Shown piece by piece: positions 1-5,579 of a DNA stretch of 6,007 nucleotides (within the stretch, counting starts at the first letter, position 1; each line of letters starts with the position of its first letter). The notes below the pieces were generated by a model. It had not been told where the DNA came from and searched no databases. It saw nothing but the letters and a program-made list of their open reading frames with translations. The stretch lies in NCBI GenBank assembly GCA_028288395.1, contig JAQBNV010000079.1, positions 1-6,007 on the forward strand, read 5' to 3'. Made by a program: the position numbers and the translations under genes. Source of the stretch: Adhaeribacter sp. GTDB taxonomy: Bacteria > Bacteroidota > Bacteroidia > Cytophagales > Hymenobacteraceae.

Positions 1-24
1 CATCCGTACGTGCGCGAAGAGTAA
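1..24 (+). CDS. Possible C-terminal end of an upstream gene (partial)
   Basis: Frame 1 reads HPYVREE and then a TAA stop at 22-24. The other two plus frames also stay open briefly (to about 39 and 57). I prefer frame 1 because its stop lies just before the strong terminator at 48-81, as expected for the end of a transcription unit. Seven residues are too few to assign any family. The gene could equally not exist. Confidence 0.3.
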   Translation, partial: HPYVREE

Positions 25-47
25 AATTAGGGCACATTAATGGTCAT

Positions 48-81
48 AAAAAAGGGTAAACATGTTTTGTTTACCCTTTTT
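48..81. terminator. Bidirectional intrinsic terminator
   Basis: This is a perfect 13-bp stem (left arm 49-61, right arm 69-81) with a 7-base loop. It has a GGG/CCC core at 54-56/74-76, flanked by an A-run on the left and a T-run on the right. Read on either strand it ends in a U-run, so it can stop transcripts from both sides. It lies between a plus-strand stop codon at 22-24 and the stop of the minus-strand gene at 103, which fits a shared terminator for convergent genes. Confidence 0.8.
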
Positions 82-102
82 AACTATTTAAATATTCGTG
101 TG

Positions 103-309
103 CTATTGTATCCATTGTAATTGATTCCGGGAATTTGATGGTATTAAAGAATTAAAAGATTGTTTTTCGGCTTCGTAAAGTTTTTCATATTCATCCTGTG
201 GCAGTTCTTCCCGCAGTGCAATATAGAACTTAGATAGTTCCGGATAATTTTCAAAACGCTCCTGCCGCTCCTGCGGGTTATTCAGATCATAATCAAAAAA
301 ATGCTTCAT
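103..309 (-). CDS. Small acidic hypothetical protein, 68 aa
   Basis: I do not recognise this family. The product is a short, soluble, strongly charged protein with no signal peptide or membrane segment. Residues 13-50 are rich in Glu, Gln, Arg and Lys with regularly spaced Leu, Phe and Tyr, which suggests two amphipathic helices around a LPQDEYEKLYEAEK segment. It opens with MKHFFDYDLNNPQERQ. The start at 307-309 is the only in-frame ATG before an upstream stop at 364-366. No Shine-Dalgarno sequence precedes it, as elsewhere in this window. It is transcribed toward the bidirectional terminator just beyond its stop, and its codon use looks coding (mixed GAA/GAG, CTG, CCG). Support is the intact frame and the terminator placement. 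A spurious frame is possible but less likely. Confidence 0.6.
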   Translation of the reverse strand: MKHFFDYDLNNPQERQERFENYPELSKFYIALREELPQDEYEKLYEAEKQSFNSLIPSNSRNQLQWIQ

Positions 310-438
310 TTCATCGCTTTTAAAAGGTTGATGGATAAATTGTTGGAAGGGGTTGTACTTACTTTAGATTAAAAAGGTTAGGCTTAAACGCATAATTTTT
401 AATTTTAAAGCAAATTCAGGGGTTTGTCCTATCTGTCA

Positions 439-451
439 GGCCTTTAAGGCC
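439..451. repeat. GC-rich palindrome, 6-bp arms
   Basis: The sequence GGCCTT-T-AAGGCC has perfect 6-bp arms around a single central base. There is no following T-run, so it is not a typical terminator. It could be a protein-binding site or part of a repeat element. It sits in the otherwise unexplained spacer upstream of the permease. Confidence 0.4.
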
Positions 452-504
452 GACGCTATATTCGGTTTTAGCGGCAAACGATTTGGGCGAATTCCGGCGT
501 ATAG

Positions 505-520
505 TAATATTTAAATATTA
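505..520. repeat. Perfect 16-bp AT palindrome
   Basis: TAATATTTAAATATTA is an exact 16-bp self-complementary sequence (two 8-bp arms, no spacer). Such a site could bind a dimeric regulator. An all-A/T palindrome also arises easily by chance in an AT-rich spacer. It lies about 230 bases before the permease start, far for a simple operator of that gene. Confidence 0.4.
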
Positions 521-747
521 GATAATGTTTGTTAAGCGCAGCTGGCCTTCGATTTCTCCGCTACACCAGACCGGTTTATGTCAGTGGCGTGCTGCCGGAA
601 TCAAACCTGGCAGAAGGGCTATTATGTTTTAAATCAGCGACTGCCTTGCTATAAAGCCTGTTTGGCGAAAGAACAATGGTTGGCGGTACTTGGTAGAGTT
701 AATGTTTTTGCGCATATTTAGTAGCTTATACCAATAGCCGTACCCCA

Positions 748-2220
748 ATGTTTACTACCCTGCTCGCACACCAATGGAAAGAATCCCGCCGGTCTTCCGT
801 ATTTCAAAAGAGTGTTGCCGTTAATATTATTCTGGGTTTTTTTATCGTTTATTTCCTGCTTAGCTTTTTGGTGTTGGGTTTTTTTATCGATGACTTACTC
901 CGCCAGGTTTATCCCGACCAAAATCCTGTAACGGCTTTTAATGGCTTCCTGCTGTACTTTTTCCTCGTAGATTTGTTTATGCGCTTTATGTTGCAGGATT
1001 TGCCGGTGCTGGCTATTCAGCCGTATTTGCATCTGCCGGTAAAAAAGTCCCGGCTCATTCACTATGTTTTGTCGAAGTCGGTGCCCAGCATTTTTAACTT
1101 CTGGTCCTTGCTTATCCTGGTGCCGTTTCTGGTTAAAATGCTGGTGCCGGCTTACGGAACTGGGATTGCTGCGATTTGGCTGCTGGCCGTAATGCTGCTG
1201 ATATTTTTGAATAATTTTGTTCTGATATATTTTAAACGACAGCTGAGCAGTAATCCGAAACTTACCTTGGCGTTTGGAATAGTGGTGCTGGGTCTGATGC
1301 TGGCCGATTATTTTGATTTGCTTTCCCTGCGCATTGCTTCGGCGGCGGCTTTTGGGTTTTTACTGGCTCACCCCTGGGCCGTGCTGCTGCCGGCTTTGCT
1401 GCTGGCGGGCGTTTATAAGCTAAATTATTCTTTCCTACTGGCCCACACCTACCCCGAAGAAATGGCGGTAAAACAAAATAAAAGCGCCGCTGGCACCGAC
1501 ATCGCCTTCCTGAACCGCTTTGGCGAAACCGGTAAACTCATTGCACTGGAGCTGAAACTGATCTGGCGCCACAAACGCTCCAAATCTGTGGTATTTATGT
1601 CGTTGCTGATTCTGGCTTACGGCTTTATATTTTACCCAAACAAGCTTTACCAGGAAGGCTTTGGCATGCTCATCTTTGTGGGAATTATGATGACGGGCAT
1701 GTTTATGTTTAATTACGGGCAGTTTATTCCTAGCTGGCAGAGCGGCCATTTTGATGCCTTGCTTACCCGGCGCATTTCGCCGTACCAGTTTTACCTCGCT
1801 AAATTCTGGTTTTTTGTGCCGGCCAGTCTGGCTGCCTTTCTGGTTACTTTGCCGTACGCTTATTTTGGCTGGAAAGTAGTTCTTATCAACCTGGCTGCTT
1901 TCCTGTTTAATATTGGGGTTAATGTATTCGTCGTATTTTATTTTTCGGTGCTGAATACCAGCCGGATCGACCTAAGCAAAAGTTCGGCATTTAACTGGCA
2001 GGGCGTAGGCGCTTCTAAGTTTGTGATGATGTTGCCCCTGATTTTGCTGCCCTTGCTTATTTATGCGCCTTTTGGCTTTTTAGGCATTCCTTACTGGGGA
2101 ATATTTACCATCGGGTTGCTGGGGGTAGCCGGCTTTGCCCTGTACAAACAAATTCTGAAGCGGGTAGCCAAACGCTTTTTAGCGAATAAATATAAAATAG
2201 CCACCGGTTTTAGACAGTAA
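748..2220 (+). CDS. ABC exporter permease, DUF5687-type, 490 aa
   Basis: This is an integral membrane subunit of an ABC export system; the substrate is unknown. I see about 12 hydrophobic segments, near residues 24-48, 62-82, 116-133, 140-162, 171-188, 203-227, 278-297, 304-326, 351-372, 377-402, 424-446 and 449-467. The WQSGHFDALLTRR stretch with a following YLAK (about 330-352), and LHLPVKKSRL with YVLSKS (about 94-111), resemble what I recall of the Bacteroidota DUF5687 family, and the length fits. Each half starts with a charged amphipathic stretch (LLAHQWKESRR near 5-15; LIALELKLIWRHKR near 264-277). The C-terminus is very basic. The partner ATPase is encoded 97 bases downstream. The ATG at 748 is the first start after an in-frame stop, and no Shine-Dalgarno sequence precedes it. 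Family assignment is from memory of the pattern, not a search. Confidence 0.85.
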   Translation: MFTTLLAHQWKESRRSSVFQKSVAVNIILGFFIVYFLLSFLVLGFFIDDLLRQVYPDQNPVTAFNGFLLYFFLVDLFMRFMLQDLPVLAIQPYLHLPVKKSRLIHYVLSKSVPSIFNFWSLLILVPFLVKMLVPAYGTGIAAIWLLAVMLLIFLNNFVLIYFKRQLSSNPKLTLAFGIVVLGLMLADYFDLLSLRIASAAAFGFLLAHPWAVLLPALLLAGVYKLNYSFLLAHTYPEEMAVKQNKSAAGTDIAFLNRFGETGKLIALELKLIWRHKRSKSVVFMSLLILAYGFIFYPNKLYQEGFGMLIFVGIMMTGMFMFNYGQFIPSWQSGHFDALLTRRISPYQFYLAKFWFFVPASLAAFLVTLPYAYFGWKVVLINLAAFLFNIGVNVFVVFYFSVLNTSRIDLSKSSAFNWQGVGASKFVMMLPLILLPLLIYAPFGFLGIPYWGIFTIGLLGVAGFALYKQILKRVAKRFLANKYKIATGFRQ

Positions 2221-2267
2221 GCAGTTATTAGTATAGTAAAATGTTGATAGAAAAAGATTAGCGACCA

Positions 2268-2313
2268 ACAATCAGCAATTTAACAATCCAACAATTCAAA
2301 ACAATCAGCAATT
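2268..2313 (+). repeat. 13-base direct repeat in an A/C-rich leader
   Basis: ACAATCAGCAATT occurs exactly at 2268-2280 and again at 2301-2313, a 33-base period. Between the copies are further AACAAT-like units. The whole stretch up to the ATPase start at 2318 is poor in G and should be unstructured in mRNA. No Shine-Dalgarno sequence is present. An unstructured A-rich leader is a plausible translation-initiation element in this phylum, and could let the ATPase be translated independently of the permease. Confidence 0.6.
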
Positions 2314-2317
2314 ATTT

Positions 2318-3019
2318 ATGCCGATGATAGAAGTAAAAAATATTCAGAAAACTTATAACGGCCGCACCGTGGTAAATATTCCGGAACTGGTAATCAGGCC
2401 GGGTGAAACCCTGGGGCTGGTTGGCAATAATGGGGCCGGCAAGACTACCTTATTCCGAATGATTCTGGATTTAATCCGGCCCAGTAAAGGCGAGGTGTTT
2501 TCGAAAGGCGTAAACGTAGCCCTGCACGAAGACTGGAAAGAATATACCGGCTCGCATCTCGACGAAGGGTTTCTGATCGATTACCTCACCCCGGAGGAAT
2601 ATTTCAAATTTATTGGTGATTTGCACCACTTGTCGGCCGGCGATGTAGCCGAACGATTAGCGCCTTTTCTGGACTTTTTTAACGGCGAAATATTAAACCA
2701 GAAAAAATATATCCGTGATTTCTCCAAAGGCAACCAGAAAAAAGTAGGGGTTGCGGCCGCTGCCCTGGCGAATCCCGAAATATTAATCCTCGATGAGCCT
2801 TTCGCCAACCTGGATCCTACATCGCAAATCCGGCTGAAAAACCTGCTTAAATTTCTCCGGGAACAGAAAGAAATGACCCTCCTGATTTCCAGCCACGATC
2901 TGAGCCACGTAATAGAAGTGTGCGCGCGCATCGTAATTCTGGAAAAAGGCGAAATAGTGCAGGATATGGAAACCACCGAAAATACCCTGCAGGCCTTGGA
3001 AGCTTATTTTACCGTGTAA
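2318..3019 (+). CDS. ABC transporter ATP-binding protein, 233 aa
   Basis: This is the cytoplasmic ATPase that powers the permease encoded just upstream. All core motifs are in order: Walker A GNNGAGKT (36-43), a signature region FSKGNQKK (135-142, in place of LSGGQ), Walker B ILILDEP with catalytic Glu (155-161, E160), a D-loop ANLDP (163-167) and an H-loop His (H193 in SSHDLSH). The Q-loop region reads GSHLDEGFLIDYLTPEEY (78-95), and the usual Gln seems to be Asp or Glu. Length and motifs match ABC-2 drug/antibiotic-type export ATPases, such as the CcmA/DrrA-like group. The protein ends just after the core with no accessory domain. ATG at 2318 is used here; an in-frame ATG two codons later would give MIEVKNIQK, equally typical. 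No convincing terminator follows. Confidence 0.93.
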   Translation: MPMIEVKNIQKTYNGRTVVNIPELVIRPGETLGLVGNNGAGKTTLFRMILDLIRPSKGEVFSKGVNVALHEDWKEYTGSHLDEGFLIDYLTPEEYFKFIGDLHHLSAGDVAERLAPFLDFFNGEILNQKKYIRDFSKGNQKKVGVAAAALANPEILILDEPFANLDPTSQIRLKNLLKFLREQKEMTLLISSHDLSHVIEVCARIVILEKGEIVQDMETTENTLQALEAYFTV

Positions 3020-3225
3020 AGCTAACAATGCCTCGGCCATCCTGTTCGGCAAATGCCGCGCTGCCTTGTAAAAGCGCCTTAACGGTTACTAATTAGGTTT
3101 TAGCAATGATTTAAAATATTTAAAAACCAAATAGAGAAGCGAGCCCTGTCCGCTTAAATAAAAATACTACTCACCTGGAATTTTCCACCGGGACAATATT
3201 CTTTTAACCCTTCAACCCGAAACGA

Positions 3226-3639
3226 ATGAACAAATTTGATACTGCCCGGATTGCTACCAATGGTTTATTGCTCATCTTATCACTCATCGTAATATTTCAT
3301 GTGTTAATTATCCTGAGAGTAATTCCGTTTGAGATGGTGTGGGGCGGCCGGCTGGAAAATGTTTCCCAGATGCTTACTTTTGAAACAATATCCATTGCCA
3401 TAAATTTATCTATGCTGATGGTTGTGGGAATACATGCCGGCTTGCTGCCTTTTAAAATAAATCCGGTACTGCTAAAAGCAGCCTTCTGGATAATGTTCGG
3501 CCTCTTTCTTTTAAACACCTTGGGGAATGCTTTTTCGAAAGACGAAACAGAAAAAATAATATTTACGCCGTTAACTCTTTTGCTTTCCTTATTCAGTTTG
3601 CGTTTGGCCCTGCATAAAGAAAGAATAACTTCCTATTAA
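3226..3639 (+). CDS. Small four-helix membrane protein of unknown function, 137 aa
   Basis: The product is an integral membrane protein with four likely helices near residues 11-31, 53-74, 82-103 and 111-128, and short polar ends. The loop after helix 1 carries VWGGRLENVSQM (38-49), followed by FETISI. I have the impression that a VWGGRL-type loop recurs in small Bacteroidota membrane proteins, but I cannot name the family and assign no function. There is no signal peptide beyond helix 1 and no visible catalytic motif. The ATG at 3226 follows CCCGAAACGA, so there is no strong Shine-Dalgarno sequence. It lies 206 bases after the ATPase stop, so it probably has its own promoter, although no terminator clearly separates them. 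A link to the ABC exporter is possible only by position. Confidence 0.75.
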   Translation: MNKFDTARIATNGLLLILSLIVIFHVLIILRVIPFEMVWGGRLENVSQMLTFETISIAINLSMLMVVGIHAGLLPFKINPVLLKAAFWIMFGLFLLNTLGNAFSKDETEKIIFTPLTLLLSLFSLRLALHKERITSY

Positions 3640-3721
3640 TGGACATGGTAAGGCAGCCCCAGGTAAAAAGCTTTTTGTAACTGTATTTGTTTAAGATATT
3701 TTCTCAACGCCCGATAATTGG

Positions 3722-3772
3722 TGACGCCAGTCGAATTGTTAGCGTTTATAAAAAGTATACTTAAAGGCGTCA
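3722..3772. repeat. Inverted repeat upstream of the 107-aa gene
   Basis: TGACGCC at 3722-3728 is exactly complementary to GGCGTCA at 3766-3772, with a 37-base AT-rich spacer. The right arm ends nine bases before the ATG at 3782. In mRNA this could form a stem near the ribosome entry site; in DNA it could be two half-sites of an operator. A seven-base match over this distance could also be chance. Confidence 0.35.
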
Positions 3773-3781
3773 GATTTAAGG

Positions 3782-4105
3782 ATGAAGAGCTTCTTCGTAA
3801 AACTTACAAATTATGAAATTAGCGGTAAAGTAGCCAGCTTTGCTATTTTGGCGACATTTTTCCTGATTGGGATGAATTTCAACCAACTTGTACTGCCGGC
3901 AGCAATATTGGTGCTGCTGATTAGTTTTTTGACAATTCTGGGATTAATTACCTACGCTGCTCAGATTTACTGGATCTGCTACTTTTGGACACAATACACG
4001 CTCCTCCGGAAGACCGGGGAAATGATAAAGATTACTTTTTTGGCATTTTTATTAATTTTAACCACGTACATTACTTATAGAACTCTATATTTAAACTTAA
4101 CTTAA
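3782..4105 (+). CDS. Small hydrophobic membrane protein of unknown function, 107 aa
   Basis: I do not recognise this protein. A short basic N-terminus (MKSFFVKLTNYEISGK) is followed by a hydrophobic segment at 17-33, a long hydrophobic run at 36-69 that may be one tilted or two short helices, a basic loop (LRKTGEMIK, 75-83) and a last helix at 84-101. That gives three or four membrane passes. The middle run is aromatic-rich (YWICYFW, 63-69). No enzyme, transport or signalling motif is visible. Codon use is more AT-rich (ATT, TTA, ACT) than in the oxidoreductase downstream, which may mean lower expression or a recent origin. The ATG directly follows AAGG with no spacing, so that purine run cannot act as a normal ribosome-binding site. 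The 142-base gap before it argues for independent transcription. Confidence 0.65.
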   Translation: MKSFFVKLTNYEISGKVASFAILATFFLIGMNFNQLVLPAAILVLLISFLTILGLITYAAQIYWICYFWTQYTLLRKTGEMIKITFLAFLLILTTYITYRTLYLNLT

Positions 4106-4194
4106 AATCAGATTTGCCTTATTTATTTTCTATAACCTGATATTATTAAGGAGAATTTAGAGAAGGGCTTTATCTTTAAATTATCTGAATTTTA

Positions 4195-4214
4195 AGATAT
4201 TTATGATAATATCT
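4195..4214. repeat. AT-rich hairpin in the oxidoreductase leader
   Basis: AGATATT (4195-4201) pairs perfectly with AATATCT (4208-4214) across a six-base loop. It lies 25 bases before the ATG at 4240. It has no GC content to speak of and no T-run, so it would be a weak RNA stem or an operator-like palindrome and not a terminator. Confidence 0.35.
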
Positions 4215-4221
4215 AAAGATT

Positions 4222-4239
4222 AACCACTAACCACTACAA
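4222..4239 (+). promoter_or_regulatory. A/C-rich translation leader without Shine-Dalgarno sequence
   Basis: AACCACT is repeated in tandem at 4222-4228 and 4229-4235 and leads directly to the ATG. The leader contains no G at all, so it cannot pair with anti-Shine-Dalgarno in the usual way. This matches the G-poor leader before the ATPase gene and supports the start at 4240, or the adjacent second ATG. Confidence 0.45.
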
Positions 4240-5544
4240 ATGATGAACCGACGAGATTTTATTAAAAATTCGGCTGCGGCCAGTGTAGCCTATTCGGCCT
4301 GGTCATTGCCATTAATTTCGGTGGCGGGTAAAACCCGGCCTTACCGGACAGCGCTGATAGGCAGTGGCTGGTGGGGCATGAATATTTTACGCGAAGCCAT
4401 TGCCGCCGGCGAAGCCAAGGTGGTGGCTTTGTGTGATGTAGACCAGAATATGGTTACGGCCGCTGCCCTGGAAGTAGAAAAGCTGAACGGCGATAAACCT
4501 AAAAAATACGGCGATTTCCGGGAATTACTGGCCAAAGAAAAACCCGAAATTGTGATTGTCGCCACACCCGACCACTGGCATCCCTTAATTACGATTGCGG
4601 CAGTGCAGCAAGGTGCGCACGTATACGTCGAAAAACCGATTGGGCATACCATCAACGAAGGCAAAGCCATGGTAAAAGCAGCCCGGGCCAACAACCGCAT
4701 GGTACAGGTAGGTACGCACCGCCGGGTATCGCCGCATAATATTTCGGGTATGGAATTTCTGAAGTCGGGAAAGGCCGGTAAAATAGGCATGGTGCGGGCT
4801 TTTGTGCATTACGGGGGCGGCCCCGGCCAGCTAACCCCCGACAGTGAACCACCGCAGGGCCTGAACTGGGATATGTGGTGCGGTCCGGCGCCCCTGCGGC
4901 CCTATAACAAAACCATTCACCCCAAAGGCTTCCGGTCTTATTTAGATTATGCCAACGGGCAACTCGGCGATTGGGGTATCCACTGGCTCGACCAGATTTT
5001 GTGGTGGACTGAAGAAAAATATCCGAAAAAAATATACTCGACCGGCGGGCGGGCCATCCGTAAAGACAACACCGATGCGCCTGACCACCAGATAGCTACT
5101 TACGAGTTCGAAGACTTTACGGTAAACTGGGAACACCGGCAATTTGCGGGAAATAATGCTGAAAAAGGCGAAAACGTGGGTTGCTATTTCTACGGCACCG
5201 AGGGTACGTTCCACATGGGTTGGCAACAGGGCTGGACTTTTTACCCCACCGATAAAAACAAGCCGGTACTGCACGAAGAACCCAAATTAAATAAACCAGA
5301 CGACCAAAATATTAAACAGCTGTGGGCTAATTTCCTGCAATCCATCAAAACGAAACAGCTGCCGGTTTGCGACATCGAAATAGGTCATCGCTCTACCAAC
5401 ATGGCTTTGTTAGGGATGCTTTCTTATAAATTAGGCCGCAGCATTGCCTGGGACGGCAGCAAAGAAATTATTCTGAACGACCCGGAAGCCAACAAATTAT
5501 TAAGCCGGGAATACCGCGGCGAGTGGAAGTACCCGGTGGTGTAA
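4240..5544 (+). CDS. Tat-exported Gfo/Idh/MocA family oxidoreductase, 434 aa
   Basis: This is a predicted NAD(P)-dependent dehydrogenase or related nicotinamide enzyme acting on a sugar or sugar-like compound outside the cytoplasm; the substrate is unknown. The N-terminus has a twin-arginine signal (NRRDFIK, 3-9), a hydrophobic stretch and a likely cleavage after SVA (27-29). The Rossmann domain follows, with GSGWWG (41-46), CDVD at the end of the second strand (65-68), ATPDHWH (108-114) and the family motif EKPIG with the usual catalytic Lys (K132). The C-terminal domain carries LNWDMWCGPAP (208-218) and GDWGIHWLD (243-251), whose His and Asp probably line the active site. It ends with the HRSTNMALLGMLSYKLGR stretch (383-400). 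Length is usual for the exported Bacteroidota/Planctomycetes branch. I do not see the YPTHG-type motif I associate with GH109 glycosidases. The cofactor probably binds before export, as Tat carries folded proteins. Confidence 0.93.
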   Translation: MMNRRDFIKNSAAASVAYSAWSLPLISVAGKTRPYRTALIGSGWWGMNILREAIAAGEAKVVALCDVDQNMVTAAALEVEKLNGDKPKKYGDFRELLAKEKPEIVIVATPDHWHPLITIAAVQQGAHVYVEKPIGHTINEGKAMVKAARANNRMVQVGTHRRVSPHNISGMEFLKSGKAGKIGMVRAFVHYGGGPGQLTPDSEPPQGLNWDMWCGPAPLRPYNKTIHPKGFRSYLDYANGQLGDWGIHWLDQILWWTEEKYPKKIYSTGGRAIRKDNTDAPDHQIATYEFEDFTVNWEHRQFAGNNAEKGENVGCYFYGTEGTFHMGWQQGWTFYPTDKNKPVLHEEPKLNKPDDQNIKQLWANFLQSIKTKQLPVCDIEIGHRSTNMALLGMLSYKLGRSIAWDGSKEIILNDPEANKLLSREYRGEWKYPVV

Positions 5545-5579
5545 GTGTGTGTACTTTTTTAATCCTTACCTCTTATATT

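Larger units (their letters stand above)
310..747. other. 438-base gene-free stretch with palindromes and short open frames
   Basis: No ORF here is convincing as a gene. The part from 310 to about 420 is AT-rich and should hold the promoter of the minus-strand gene. I find no clear match to the Bacteroidota promoter (TTG, then TAnnTTTG). From about 421 the base composition becomes like coding DNA. Frames stay open from 368 to 511 and from 536 to 718 on the plus strand, and a minus-strand frame is open over about 421-505. Two palindromes lie at 439-451 and 505-520. The end of the stretch must carry the promoter and leader of the permease gene at 748, but no consensus box or ribosome-binding site is visible there. 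A degraded gene or a dispersed intergenic repeat would both fit. Confidence 0.5.

Noticed and set aside
525..632. 35-codon plus-strand ORF in the upstream spacer
   Set aside because: It is short, overlaps other equally open frames, and its composition is not persuasive; the 536-721 frame is a better candidate and even that is weak.
1435..1749. 104-codon minus-strand open frame inside the permease gene
   Set aside because: It lies entirely within a well-supported plus-strand gene and its translation shows no family features; it is a shadow frame.
2754..2768. 15-base sequence shared with 4457-4471 (CGGCCGCTGCCCTGG)
   Set aside because: Both copies encode Ala-Ala-Ala-Leu-type stretches in unrelated genes; shared codon preference explains it better than a repeat element.
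2581..3052. Two minus-strand open frames (131 and 89 codons) over the ATPase gene
   Set aside because: They overlap each other and a gene with all ABC motifs; their translations are low-complexity shadows rich in Ser, Arg and Phe.
3048..3078. Small GC hairpins after the ATPase stop as a terminator
   Set aside because: Stems are only four or five base pairs and no T-run follows.
3028..3096. 22-codon plus-strand ORF after the ATPase
   Set aside because: It is too short, has a low-complexity Ala/Ser/Pro-rich product, and lacks supporting context.
3297..3518. 73-codon minus-strand frame over the 137-aa membrane protein gene
   Set aside because: The plus-strand product has clean membrane helices and full length, while the minus product has no recognisable character.
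3665..3676. AAAAAGCTTTTT palindrome after the 137-aa gene as a terminator
   Set aside because: There is no loop between the arms and no GC core, so a stable hairpin is unlikely.
4171..4178. TATCTTTA as a Bacteroidota -7 promoter box for the oxidoreductase
   Set aside because: It matches TAnnTTTG except at the last base, but no TTG lies at the expected upstream distance, so it is not reported as a promoter.
4341..5274. Several minus-strand open frames over the oxidoreductase gene
   Set aside because: They are antisense shadows of GC-balanced codons in a strongly supported gene with all family motifs.
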